Source: Omphiscola glabra
Taxonomy: Eukaryota; Mollusca; Gastropoda; Lymnaeidae
Direction: 5' to 3'
Length of the DNA: 64,000 bases
Assembly (NCBI GenBank): GCA_964017045.1
Contig: OZ024797.1
Span: 17,515,863 to 17,579,862, forward strand
Of this stretch, positions 44,801 to 64,000 are shown in pieces. The first letter of the stretch is position 1; every line of letters starts with the position of its first letter. The translations under genes and the position numbers were made by a program. Below the pieces are notes generated by a model that was not told the DNA's origin, searched no databases, and saw only the letters and a list, made by a program, of their open reading frames with translations.

Positions 44801-46923
44801 AGTACTTAAGTTCTAGTCTTCAGTGAGAAGAAATTCAGGTCAATAACATTTCTCACACCAGGGGTGACCAATCCAAAAGGCTTGAAGCACCACTTTGATG
44901 GTGAGCAAAACGTTCACGGGCCTTATTTCCTTACACCTTTTAATAAAATTAACACCCACTACATGCTGTTAAGAATTGTTTATCTCTTCTCAATGCACAT
45001 AATGGAATGCTAAATACCAAACAGAATATAAATCAACTCATTTGATATTGAATTCCCTGTGTATTTCGGTCAATATCTTTTAACATTAATTTATCTGTCA
45101 ATTGAATGAAAAACAAATAAAAAAAATTTTTTTATATAAATTTGGCATCAACAGGTCACAATATTTGACGTCGTTGGCTTCATGCTGCCCGCCGGCTGCG
45201 GGTCGGCCACTCCTGTATTAAACCTTTATTTATTAAGTGTTAAATAATTCATCAAAGGAATTCTAAACGGAAAATATACAGTAAAATACCAATACCAATT
45301 TTCAAATGATTTAATTCCTTTCATTACTTGAAAAACTCAGAGAGAAAAGTCTTTGTTAATTTGATGATCCATTGCCCTATATGCAATTTTTTTAAATTTT
45401 AAATTTTTAAACTTTAAAATCTTTTGAAAAACAAAATAGCTTTCCATTTTGAATTTTCTTTTTATCATCTTTAGGAACAACCCTTTGTAGACAGTCTTCC
45501 AGGCCCTCTTCAGCCAGGGGCGTGGGTGTCTGTGATTGGAACACCTAAAAAGAAATCTGACACCTTTGCTGTCAACCTTCAATGTGGTGATCATCCTGAC
45601 TATGGTTGTGATGTGGCCCTGCACTTGAGTGCCAAACCTAAAAGCCAAGAGCTGGCTTTGAAAACTCTGAAGGATGGTGACTGGGAAAATAAGCAAAAAG
45701 AAAAGAAAAACTTCCCATTTGAGCCTGAGGATAAATTTGAAATCCATATTTTGAGACTGCCTGATGTTTTTAAGGTTAGTTAAGGATGGCTTATTCCTTA
45801 GATCAGTGATTCTCAAATTTTGTTACATGTAATAGCATTACTTTGTTCCAGATGGTGCGAAGAGTTTTAACAATAAACAAATCCAATAGCAACAAAAAAG
45901 CATATACTAGATACCAATTGCATTACCGAAAATACACTTGAATTTTTAGACTGGGGGAGGAGGTTGGTATTATAAATTCCAAAAGTTTGAGAACTCTTAC
46001 TCTTAATCAGTAGTTTCCAACCTGCTTGAGTCACTGAGCCCTTTCCAGAATCAATTTCTATGTTGGAGTCACTTACACCTGCCCTATGTCTTATCATTTA
46101 ATAGAGTTTAGGAGTAGTGTTACAGGGATAGTGCTTAGATAAAAATAAATAACATTACTTAACATGACAAATGAATTATGTTGAAACTTTTAATGAGACA
46201 CCAGTGTTTGTATTATTTTGCAGATTTATTCTAAGTTAAGTTGATGATAATTGCAGGCAATTGTTTCTTCATGTTAGCGGCATCAGTATTTTGTTTCTTT
46301 TTATTTATTTTTTCTTAGAGTGACAGCTTAGCTTGGATAAGTGCGCCAAGTTGGGAACAACTGTTCTTAATAATTTTATGATATTACTAGAACTTTCAAT
46401 AGGTTTTTGCACAATTATTTGATCTGGTTGAAGAAAGCTCCTATTATTATCAATTATGTTATTCGGCCGGTTACTTTGGTCAGCTGTTTCGATGAATTTT
46501 ACATCAGCATAGTTTTAATTTTGAAACAAAATTTCCAGAACTCTGTAAGCTGATAACGTTGTCATTGTTTACAAGCTTAATTTAGGTTTAATTGACAAAA
46601 TATAATGTGGTGGGTTGGAAGATAACTGACAATAAAACAACAGTATGTTGAAGTAGAGTTAAAGCTTGCTGCAGATAAAACAATGTGTAATGAATGTCTG
46701 AACTTGTTAACTATTTACCTAGTGTTAACATAAGTAAGTATGGAGGTAACTCTGGTAGTCTTATCCCATACTGGCATTTCTCTTCACTCAGGTGTTCATA
46801 AATGGCAAGTACATCACAACCTACAAGTATAAAATAAACCCAGACCGAATCACTCATATCATGATGAAAGGGGACTGCAACTTCTTTGAACCAGAGTTCT
46901 ATAATCTTTTGTTTACTTCTTAG
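38832..46923 (+). CDS. Tandem-repeat galectin with four carbohydrate-recognition domains (copy 2)
   Basis: A 562-aa paralogue of the gene at 21,783. Exons: 38832-38855, 39102-39190, 39615-39936, 42318-42406, 42499-42697, 43122-43241, 43641-43729, 44086-44290, 44678-44797, 45475-45774, 46792-46923. Exons 1-10 have exactly the lengths of copy 1; the last exon adds six residues (NLLFTS) after EPEFY. It starts MVLRKTKF with no signal peptide. Domains 1 and 3 keep H-F-N-P-R plus N and W (H56, H329). Domain 2 has Leu at 192 where copy 1 has His. Domain 4 has H-L-S-A-K (469-473), Lys for Asn at 482 and Lys for Glu at 492, so it has lost most sugar contacts. It may bind fewer or different glycans (inference). 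An acceptor ends at 38,822, implying a 5' UTR intron. Confidence 0.95.
40027..40180. repeat. About 53-bp unit, three copies (galectin copy 2 intron 3)
   Basis: aattgttaatacatattcag and the following acactttaaataaacaaatac are repeated three times in tandem. Confidence 0.9.
40390..41497 (+). pseudogene. hAT transposase remnant (ZBED5-like) in galectin copy 2 intron 3
   Basis: The plus strand reads, with frameshifts and stops: [71 protein letters not shown] and a damaged dimerisation segment. This is the C-terminal half of the hAT transposase family domesticated as ZBED5-type genes. The sequence ends ggttgggaaacactg (41,483-41,497), a typical hAT terminus. The N-terminal half and left terminus are missing. 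It is not functional. Confidence 0.8.
44859..45215. mobile_element. hAT-like MITE in galectin copy 2 intron 9
   Basis: The left end CAGGGGTGACCAATCC and the right end GGGTCGGCCACTCCTG are inverted repeats with a few mismatches. The flanks tctcacac and tattaaac agree at 5 of 8 positions, at best a decayed target duplication. No coding capacity. Confidence 0.65.
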
Positions 46924-47708
46924 ATCAATAGTCTTCCTTTGAAAAGTGAGCTTCCAAACTGATATCATTGCAGTTGTGACATGTATAATTTACTTGTAAA
47001 ATTCAAATGTCGAGCTAAGATGCACATTTTTAAAAATATATTCTTTTTGTTTTAAAAAAAACTTGGTAAATTTATAATCAAACCATATAATTTTATCAAT
47101 CTTTGTTGACCTTGAACAACTACTGTTATGATTTTAAATCTCTTGCACTGTTACAAACTGTGATTTTTTTAATACTATATTAATAGATAATTGCAATGGG
47201 AATGCAAATTATGATAATGGATGTGTACATTAAAAAACATTCCAAAGCATGTGATTTTATTTAAAATTTGTGATCTGAATGACTTACTACTTACTCATTA
47301 TATATTATCATGTTTTAATTTTGTATGGTTTATAGACTAATGCTGGTTTGTGACCTGGTTTTTATTATGTAGCTAAAAATTCAACTGCAAGTAGTTTGAA
47401 TACTTTGATAAGTCTATGTTTGTTTACATTACTCCTAGTATGACAGCACCCTGTATATTTTTAATAATGTAACAACTTTTCATAAAGGACATTCTTGAGA
47501 GTATTTCATTGTATTTATAAATTATCACCAAAAAAGATATATCTTTAAAAAACGTTCAATCACTAGGGATAAAATGAAGTACTGATGTAGAATATTCCAG
47601 CATTACCAGTCAGAATTTTAATTCATGAATGCTAGAAATATAACTCACATGTAACATGCTAGCTACCTATATTATTAAGGACTTAAAATATACTGATGTA
47701 CCTCAAAG

Positions 47709-47714
47709 AATAAA
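47709..47714 (+). terminator. Candidate polyadenylation signal, galectin copy 2
   Basis: AATAAA 786 nt after the stop codon; another lies at 48,169-48,174. Neither can be chosen from sequence alone. Confidence 0.35.
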
Positions 47715-49919
47715 TTGAAAAGTTTAACAAATTATTTTATTTACCGGTACTGTTGATTTCCACAAAGATTCAGTGAAATATTTGTTTCTCCTTTTACGGA
47801 GCAAATATTTCTAGAATCCAAGTTTAAACACCAATGCCAATTTGACAAGCAGACAACTAGTGACAAGTAAACAACTAGCCTTTTGCTCAAACTTGTTCTG
47901 CTCACTGCTGGTTTTTTTAAATCTTTTGTTTTATGCACTGCAGCATGGCTGTGAATTTATAAATGTACATATCTGAATCTACAAAATGAAACACTTCCTT
48001 GTCTTTCTTACTTAAACTTATCATGAACTTACAAATTACAATGTGTGGCACTAATTTACAGCATTGATTAAAGAAATAATGTGACTAAAAATAGTATCTG
48101 TAGAAATCTAAAATGGGGGATATGATATAGTCTTTTTAAATTCTGCTTTAAATATTGTAATCTGCTCCAATAAAATTGTGTGATAAAGCTGGTAAATTGT
48201 TAAGAATTGTATTTATTTCACACAAGTTTTTTTTTTTGTGTTAAATGTTTTCTTCCTCTCTTCCCCCCCCCCCCCCTTTTCTTTCTCCTTCCCAAAAAGC
48301 TGGCTTTATAGCTAATAATAGTTTTCTCCCACTCTTCTTTACATATGTGTTTAATTTAATGACAGTTTAAATTATTTGATAATGAAATTCCCCTCAAGTA
48401 TCACTAGATGTACCAGCACATAAAAAACAAAACAAAAAGAAACAGGGAAGTGGGGGGTTGCAAATATCAACAAATAAATGTTTTTGTGTTTAATATTTGA
48501 AAATTCATGTATTCACTTATGTAAACTAAAAATGCTTTGCAGAGAAATGTACACAAAACAAATTTATATTTTTAATTATATTAACACATTATTAAATGGT
48601 TATATCTATTAAACATCCATTATTAATTTAATGATTAACTTCATTCAAATCGCTTTAATGGCTAAAGATTCATTTAATGTAACTCCAGTACGGTATCCAA
48701 ACCTTTTTGTTATTACGTAACTAATCATTTATTTCCAAGAGGCATGTTCTAAAAAATATAGTTGCAGTGAAAAAAGCAGCATCCATAAGCTGTGTGTTTT
48801 ATATTTATAGTAATATGGATTATTTTATCATTTATTTTCCCCAATTTTTATTCCCCTAAATTTAAAAAAATATGTAATTACACTGGTTGAAAAGTGCTTA
48901 AAAAAGTCAAATGTTATGAATTTATGTTACAGAGAGAATTAGAATTAAATGCATACATTTTACATACAAACAGTCCAGTGAGAATCTGAAATGTTTCAAA
49001 ACTAAATTTTACAGTCATTTATTATTAGTATCAAAGTATTTTAAAAATTGATTGGAAACATGGCAACAGCAGGTCAAATCTGAAAAGGGCTCCCATAAAT
49101 AGATATATATATGTGTGGATGTATCTTTCACTGTAGGAGACCATGGCAGCCATAAACCCTCAAAATCTCTTTGAATTAAAGTAAAATTTTGTTGTACTCA
49201 TGACATTTCTATTTGTGCCTCCCTGTGTCTATTAAAAAAAAACCTGTGACACAGTGAAGTCTATGAGCTGAAACTTGTTGGACTTGATATGAAACAAAAT
49301 ACAGGATGAATTTACAAAAGTGGCACACTTTGATCCCACATTGCCATTTTTAAAAAAAAGCCTAAGTGTTTAAGATTGCTTTCAACATCATTTACTCCTC
49401 ATCATCGGTTCAAGAGTGAATGCACCATGCAGCTAAACACCCCATGCCAATGTGATGAGTCCATCATGGGGCAAAGGTTGTAACCACTTCTTAGGGTAAA
49501 TATTAAGTTAGGTTCTTATCATAAAGCTATAAGCAAAGCATGAAATATACCATGTTTTAATTGTAATATTTAATATGGTCTGAGATTTAGTCAAATAACC
49601 TAGCCATTTTCTTATTCTACTTCCTGTTCAACTGACATTTTATAAATTGATTGAGTGAAATCAAAACATCTATTATGGACATGGGTTCCCTGTCTCATAC
49701 ATTTGTGCTAGCTTAAGAAGTAAAAACAATCAACTGAAACATTTTGTAAGATCAAGCTTGATGGAAGAACATCTAGATGAGGTTGCATAGTTATGTTTGT
49801 GTCATGAAACATAATACAATGCAGCTGTCCAAAAAAAAAATTTATAATCATACAAGATTTAAAAAAAACAGGTTTCAGCAAGATGAACTTTGTAGGCAAA
49901 TATCATTATGCATATATGG

Positions 49920-50047
49920 TCAACCAAGCCCTTTCCTTACAGGGTCGCACCAAGCCCTTTTCATTACAGGGTCACACCAAGCCCATTCCTTACAGGGTGG
50001 CACCAACCCCTTTCATTACAGGGTCACACCAAGCCCTTTCATTACAT
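49920..50047. repeat. Short tandem repeat, about 24-bp unit, five copies
   Basis: Variants of acagggtcacaccaagccc followed by tttcatt occur five to six times. Confidence 0.85.
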
Positions 50048-52755
50048 AGGCAAATATCAAGATTATTGAAACCTACAAGAGAGCTGATACGAAGGAAATG
50101 AGGGAAACATAATCAAGATAATTAATATTATATGAGTACCCTTGGCTTGTAAATAGTACACTGTTTTTCTGTTAATTGTATACTTAAAGCTCATTATCAT
50201 TAAGAATGCCTAGCTTCAATGTACCATACAGCTAAATTAAGTTATATTAAATGTATCATTTCTAAGTGTAACTAAATAATCTTTGAAGCATTTTAAAAAA
50301 AAGTTAACTAAAATATTTTTCAGCCTCACCTCAATTCAAAGTTATCACAGTTCACTATGCAATGAGTGTAGAATGACATTGGCTACTTGGGAAATATTTT
50401 ATTTGATGCAATTTTACTCCTGATATCTTTTACTTAATAAGTAATATTTAAATGTATGATTCCATTTATTACCTTATTCAGCAATATTTTTCCATGAAAT
50501 CAAGTTAATATTAATAACTTCAGCAATAGATATTGCAAAAACTAGTTTAAAAGTAAATTAAAAGGCTGTTAAAAATGGTTACAAAGGCTATGCATAGCGT
50601 TTATTTCAAAATGAAGCTACAGTATTGCTATCCATAATTGTTCAGATCTAAGCTCATACAAAAAAATACACACATAATTATTTACAGATATCAGGTTGAA
50701 ATTTACAAAATAATTTTGTTCTTTTGATCATTAAATATATGTTTTAATTGGGATATATGCTAATGAATAAATAAAATAATGCAGATATTTAAGACAAACA
50801 TTTGAAAAAAAAAAAGAAGTATCTAACCTTCAACTACAACAAATAACGCAGTTTGTTGCTTTTTCCTTTAAGACATCTTGATATTTGCTCTAAGTATATC
50901 TAAATACCAGTCAAATTTCAGTTATCATTTATTAAGATAAGTCAAAACCGAATAAGTTACAGTTGGTGACTTAGCAGTTGAACCTAATTAACATGAAGTG
51001 AGACATCACAGGATATGACATTATTCTATCAGAATATGTAAATAGAAAAGATCTCATCACAGCTACACAACAGTAATGTGATGTGCTCTCAATGTAATGC
51101 CAATAAAAAGATTTAGAAGAAAAAGTGTTTTTTTTTTCTATCTAATTTTTTTTTTTGCTTCTCCTATTCATAACAACTTAAATTGGCAAATTTTTCAAAA
51201 AATCAGCCAAGGGTCATAAGATGAACATCAAAATATAATTCAACTTCAACTAAGAAGAAACAAAAATAGAGAACATCAATATCCAAATTGGATGTCTTGA
51301 TGACTAATCTTTGGTGAAACATTGATTAACTCGAGGTGATCAAGATTGATAATTCAAATTAATTAAAAGTAGATGATAAAATTCGTCATAACGTAAATAC
51401 CCTCATAGAGTCTAGGCTTGTAAATGGTAGCCCATGATGTGTGGTAAACAAATATTTGAAACATATAACAAAGGCTATCCAAGCAGACATAGAAACGGTA
51501 CAGAAATATGTTTGTTTATAATCAAGCCCATTATTGCTAACAGATTTCTTAATTTATGAAAATAATTGTTGGCTTAACATGCTTTATATGTATACTAACT
51601 TGTTTTTAAACAATAAAACACACTTTGCTTTCATTGCTCATTAGCCACAGTAAATATTTTATTGGATATCAAGACAATTGAAAATCATAATATCACAAAA
51701 GGTTTTAACAAAATGATACTGAGTGGCTAAAATATATTCTAACTTTTTCTTTTTAAATCTAAAACCAATCTCCGTTACTGTTATAATAATGAATCTCTTT
51801 AAAACTTGCATCTGGCTGCTAAATATACAGTGGCACAATTATGTTATTCAAACAATTATATTATTCTGCAAAAACAAAACACATTAGTGGAGAAACAAAA
51901 TTTAAACAGACTGATTTGTTGTGTTATTAATCAAGACCTCTGTAGATAAGAACTTGGCTCTTTTTTACTAAGAGATAAATATTTCATTCATGTTTCCACT
52001 TTCCTTTAGTTATTTTTGGATGGCTGATTGCTCCTATTGCTTTTCTATTTGAAGCAGTAACATTATTATTATTATTACAAAGAGTATGTTATTTAGTAAT
52101 TATCATGCCTTTGTTTAAATTAATATGTTTTTTTTCTGCAGTACAAGGCATACTGTCAAAACATACAGCAACATTTTATGTCATAAATGAAGTTTCACCA
52201 TATTTTAATCATGAAACACACACACAATTTTTGTCTTTTAATCTATTTAAGCTTTAATGCAATCGTAGACTTTTTACCACATATTTTTAATTTTCTTGGC
52301 AAAATCACCTACGAAGACATTTGGAGTCTAACCCCAAATAGCAATGGAGAAAATATATTAAGAAGCTTTTATGGTTAAGCTCTCCTAAAATCATATCCAT
52401 GTAATAAACATAACTCAAAGGCATTCAAGTGTTAAGTAAGTTTTATGTTCAATTCCTTTACCCAATAGATAATTCGACATCACTGGATTGGATAAAAAAA
52501 ATATCTGATAGATCATTTATGTTGTGAAAGACATTAAGAACAATGCACCCTATGGCAAAATTGAAGCAAATAAGTTGACAACATATGAGAGAAATTCTTG
52601 CACATTTGTAACTCTTAATTCTAAAAAATAAAATTCATCCTGTACAGAAGTACACAAGGTTAAGTGAATAAGAATTTTTACAAGAAATTTGTCCTATTGT
52701 TAAGTCATGGTCTTTGTTAAAAGCAGAATTTTATTTTTAGAGATCATAACAGTAT

Positions 52756-52761
52756 TTTATT
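52756..52761 (-). terminator. Candidate polyadenylation signal for PP1 beta
   Basis: AATAAA on the minus strand, about 270 nt past the stop codon. Others further on are possible, since vertebrate PP1 beta mRNAs have long 3' UTRs. Confidence 0.25.
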
Positions 52762-53028
52762 TCTCATAAATGTTGGTACAATAAAGCCTACAAGTACATT
52801 AAAGTGACCTAGCAGAAATTCATAAATAAAATACACAGACATTTTGAAAGAATCCATCGAAGGAATTATATAAGGGCACCCATCTCCTTCGTAATATATA
52901 CAAAATTTAAAAAATGATTAGTCTTTATAAATTATTTTGTGTATTTTTCTGGGGGTGTGATCAAAATGAATATGTAAAAAAAACTCATCTACTCCTGTTT
53001 GTTCCATCTAAAGGCACTGTCCTGATAA

Positions 53029-60778
<7,750 letters not shown>

Positions 60779-60796
60779 TTTCTTTGAAGACCAGGC

Positions 60797-60804
60797 TGAC
60801 GTCA
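60797..60804. promoter_or_regulatory. Consensus CRE palindrome upstream of the PP1 beta start
   Basis: TGACGTCA lies 19 bp upstream of the PP1 beta ATG (minus strand), within a longer palindrome GCTGACGTCAGC. CREB/ATF factors bind this sequence. Because the transcription start is unknown, it could lie in the promoter or the 5' UTR. Confidence 0.45.
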
Positions 60805-61254
60805 GCAGAACATGCGTATATTATGTTTCAACTTTCAACCTCCTTTTTGGAAATGTTATTTTTGGCTCTAGGTCAAAGAGAATAAATAATATTTTTTTCT
60901 TATAAAATGTTCCTTGGCGAAATTAATTAGTTACTATCATAGGCGCCAACTTCTGGCGTTATTTACTCTCATTTAATTTAATAGTAGTGTTTTATGATTT
61001 ATATATAATAATTTGGCGAATTTTACTTTTCATTCGTCGCCACAACTGTGGCTATTTTGGCAAAGGTTTCCCACCTTGGTCTAGAGCTAGGAATGATTAT
61101 TCAATAATAATGATAAGTTTCACAACGTTCAGACGTCAAGTAAATTAACACTCAACACAATGTTACTGAATGTGCTAATGAGTATGAGCATCACATTCAT
61201 GTTACCTACCATCAAGGAGCGTGCCGCATTTTAATTGCCACAATATATCATTAA

Positions 61255-61380
61255 ATAAATGACGTCACGCAAATTTTGCCGATTTTTGACCCCCCCCTCC
61301 CCCATCGTCACAAATCGTCACAAACAGTTAGACCCCCCCCTAAAATATAACGTCACAAATCTCTACACCCCCCCCCTATA
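61255..61380. repeat. TGACGTCA/CCCC-rich dispersed repeat, copy 1
   Basis: aaatgacgtcacgcaaattt, C-rich runs and repeated CGTCACAAA motifs. Related sequence recurs at 62,770-62,885, and the pair may be the ends of one interrupted element. Confidence 0.55.
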
Positions 61381-61581
61381 AAAAAAAGTCCTGTGTCCAC
61401 TACTGCATGGCCCACTCACTAGAGATTTAGTAGGTCGTGACTACTGTCCTTTACAAGCCACCTCCAGTGGATATCAAATTACTGCACCTGTGTCAGAAAC
61501 ACTTCACTAGAACAGTGGTTCTTATCCAGTGGTAAAAGTACCTCCCCAGCCCTGAGGTGCGGAAGACTAGAAAAGTGCATT

Positions 61582-62118
61582 CAGTGGCGTAGCCAGAGGG
61601 GTGCGGACTGCACAGGGGTGACACCATCTCGGGGGGGGGGGGGGGTGACATCAAATTGAAAAATTGCGTATTTACAGAGCACACAATGCTCGGTCTAACC
61701 GAAATTCATAAAAGGATAACAGATGGCACGTACATTTTCCACGCATGTAACCAAACAAGATTCGTTTTTTATTAAAATTTCAAAGGTGATGCGTCAGCAG
61801 TTAGGTTACCTTATTATTAGGTCAGAAACACACCGATTTGACCATGTTTCAACGCCGAATGAAGTGTTTGGTAACTTTTGTATGTGACAGGAAGCTATAA
61901 TTATCTAAAATCTGAGAAGTAAAACTATCCTTTGATAACATTCTAATAACAATAAGCGATTCTAAGTACATGTCACAGTTCTTAAATACTTTTACCTCCT
62001 GACCTTCAATACTGTGGACTAAGTTTAACAAGAAGAATTATATCGTGGAAGTCGAGGGTGGAGGGTTGACACCACTAGCTTACTGGACCGGGTGACACCA
62101 ACCCTAGCTACGCCACTG
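61582..62118. mobile_element. MITE of the CAGTGGCGTAGC family
   Basis: The ends CAGTGGCGTAGCCAGAGG and CCCTAGCTACGCCACTG are inverted repeats. Both ends carry GGGGTGACACCA / GGGTGACACCA inside. At 537 bp it is longer than its relatives at 14,295 and 18,488. No clear target duplication. Confidence 0.8.
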
Positions 62119-62769
62119 GTTGTAATTGCTGCCATTGCTAGCTGTTGCTGCTTTTAAAAAAAAATAGTTTGTATCCATTTTGATTAGCAGCAGTAACTGT
62201 CTTTCTTGTGAATTTTGTTGGCGCATTGCTTTTATTTGTAATTTTTTCCCCTTGCTTATAAAGTTAATGAAAGAAATAAAACTGCGATGACTAAATTGTT
62301 GAGTTATTTTTAATTTTATTACAATATAATTTATATGGTTTTTTTTTGGGGGGGGGGGTGTTTAAAACGGAGTGGGCCAGCAGGGCTGCAAAAAATGTTA
62401 AGAATCCCTGCTCTAGAGCATGTACTAAGATACCCCCCGGCCCCTGCCCTAGAGCATTTACCACCACCCACCCACCCCAAGGTCAACCATTGTATTCTTT
62501 CAATTCCATTTCCTCTGGATGACTCCTGTGTCCACATTTAGCCATAAATTCTCACAACTGGAATGGCAACCACACCCCCAGTTCCTTCCTCCATGGTGTC
62601 TTGTAACCTGATCTGAGCCATTATTGGGACCTCACATACCTGAACTGATTTTCTCAGTCTCAGTATTATTAGTTTAAAAATAAAATAATGATTTTTGTAT
62701 AAAAGAATATGTTAAAAATGTCAATAATTTAGGGTTATTAAGTGCAATTCTTTACTACAATATTCTACT
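62119..62769. other. Gene-free stretch
   Basis: No gene is seen. gttaagaatccctg near 62,400 resembles a hAT terminus without a visible partner. Confidence 0.4.
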
Positions 62770-62885
62770 TTTCATGTGACGTCACATTGCTTGAGAGTCC
62801 CCCCCTCCCCCTCGTCACACATCATCACAAAAATCTGACCCCCCTCCCCCCTAGACGCGTGACGTCATTTATGGATGGCCCCTAA
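62770..62885. repeat. TGACGTCA/CCCC-rich dispersed repeat, copy 2
   Basis: It has gtgacgtcacat, C-rich tracts, and ends gtgacgtcatttatggatgg followed by cccc. This end resembles a terminal motif (GGGGCCATCCATAAA) I associate with widespread invertebrate transposons. Confidence 0.55.
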
Positions 62886-63540
62886 GCAGTTGAAACAATG
62901 AATATTAAGCCAAGATCATTATCAAATCTTTGTCCTAAAACCTATAATTAATCACACTCATGAATGGAATGCATCTCTTTGCATTGTCTTTCTCCACTCT
63001 AAGACACGTTTTGGCAGCTTGCTCCGGAACTCTCTTTGGAGTATCCTCCGAAACTCCTATTTGGGGACTTTGAACTTACAATGCTTTTGGTGGCCTCGGG
63101 AATGAACCTTACAAATATCAAATTTAATACCAGTCTCATTTGTTCTATACAAGTTAGTGTTACGCTGTGCGGTGAACTCATGGTTTAGCCCCTCCCTCAC
63201 GCACACACACTTTTTTCTCAGAAACCCCCCCCCCCCAACTACCAAATTTGCATCGCTCTAATCCTTCTGGTACCAGACAATACAAAATCCACAATCAAAA
63301 TGTTTATCGATTAAGATTTGTAAAAAATTATTTCATTGTAGCAGGGAGGTTAGAGTCAGAGGTCTAGAACAGTGTCTTTTTTGCCAAGAGTTGGAGCGGA
63401 GCGGGTAAAATTTCTTACTGCTCCTCGGTCCAAAAATTGTAATTTATCTATACAAAAATTTTCAAAACCAAAATAATAATTTGTACTTTTTTAAATTATT
63501 AATTTATTAAAACTGATTCCCCACTCTTGCATCAACTATG
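62886..63540. other. Gene-free stretch
   Basis: No supported feature. A C run lies at 63,226-63,236. Confidence 0.4.
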
Positions 63541-63544
63541 TTGC

Positions 63545-64000
63545 CTCATTCTTCTTCTTCTTCTATGCTTTCGGGGCCCACGATCAATGCATTGATCATT
63601 ATGGCTCCTATGGTTCAGAGGGGTTTGCGATGTTAATGTGCATGGTTTTTTAAGGCAAGGGGATAATTCACTGGTTGCAAGAGCCGCAAATGTGTCAAGT
63701 GTAGTCGCCGCAACTGTTGTTTTTGGAAGATTATTCTATTCCTTTATTGTCTTTGGAAGGAATGATTAGCTCCTGTACTGAGTTCTTGTTTTTAAAAGTC
63801 GAAACTGTTTGTCGTGACCTCTTCGCTGTCTTGGGGGGAGATTGACGAGTTTCTGTTTGATACTGGAGCAGTGGACCAGCCCATTATTGATCTTGTACAA
63901 CATGGAGAGCCTAGATAGTCGTCGTCGTTCTTCTAACGGTGACCACCCTAAAGTTTCCAGAATGCTGCCAACACTAGAGGTGTTTCTGTAGTGGTTCATG
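63545..64000 (-). pseudogene. LINE ORF2 C-terminal end and 3' tail (runs off the right edge)
   Basis: The minus strand encodes LGWSPLEERRRLSRLSMLYK, INNGLVHCSS, LPPRQRRGHDKQF and, after one stop, SFLPKTIKE, NNLPKTTVAATTLDTF. This is the typical C-terminus of a CR1/jockey-like invertebrate LINE protein. The 3' tail with gatcaatgcattgatcatta and a CTTCTTCTT run matches 955-1,062 in inverted orientation. The upstream part of the element lies outside the window. Confidence 0.8.

Larger units (their letters stand above)
46924..53028. other. Intergenic DNA and 3' UTRs between convergent genes
   Basis: No coding exon, RNA gene or transposon is recognised in 6.1 kb. The exceptions are a C run at about 48,264-48,277 and a short repeat at 49,920-50,047. 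The 3' UTRs of galectin copy 2 (plus) and PP1 beta (minus) must lie at its two ends. Confidence 0.5.

Noticed and set aside
21783..46923. One eight-domain galectin gene spanning both copies
   Set aside because: Copy 1 ends with TAA at 31,221-31,223 after a complete domain 4. Copy 2 has its own start exon with a matching short N-terminus.

Overview
This window looks like AT-rich, repeat-laden nuclear DNA from a mollusc, most likely a heterobranch/pulmonate gastropod. The reasons are spliced genes with GT-AG introns, a four-domain galectin architecture known from oyster and snail galectins, and many short inverted-repeat transposons ending in CAGTGGCGTAG or CAGGGCCGGC. The organism assignment is inference. 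Three intact protein-coding genes could be rebuilt exon by exon, and every reading frame closes across all splice junctions.

Layout. Positions 1-21,700 hold no intact gene. They are a mosaic of broken non-LTR retrotransposons (1-832, 3,228-3,600, 11,200-13,430), hAT-type elements and miniature inverted-repeat elements (several with perfect 8-bp target duplications), a U2 snRNA-like fragment (2,274-2,324) and a dozen minisatellites. Positions 21,760-31,223 (+) carry a galectin with four carbohydrate-recognition domains (11 coding exons, 556 aa). Positions 33,204-35,965 are a 2.76-kb minisatellite of 46-bp units. It abuts, and appears to have grown out of, a retrotransposon remnant (35,966-36,395). 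Positions 38,823-46,923 (+) carry a second, paralogous four-domain galectin (11 coding exons, 562 aa). The next 6 kb (46,924-53,028) is gene-free. Positions 53,029-60,778 (-) encode the complete catalytic subunit of protein phosphatase 1 beta (8 exons, 330 aa), convergent with the galectins. The last 3 kb is repeats, ending in a LINE 3' end.

How the genes relate. The galectins are a tandem duplicate pair: exons 1-10 have identical lengths and only the last exon differs. Copy 1 keeps H-N-R in all four domains. Copy 2 has lost the key His in domain 2 and most sugar-contact residues in domain 4, which suggests divergence in glycan binding. PP1 beta is an unrelated housekeeping neighbour.

Most unusual features: (i) the 3' splice boundary of galectin-1 exon 10 is copied about 20 times in tandem (28-bp unit), so the intron opens with some 20 consecutive GTAAGT donors; (ii) the 46-bp minisatellite whose founder unit is recognisably a piece of a LINE reverse-transcriptase C-terminal region; (iii) decay of the sugar-binding site in one galectin copy; (iv) transposon copies carrying internally amplified minisatellites.
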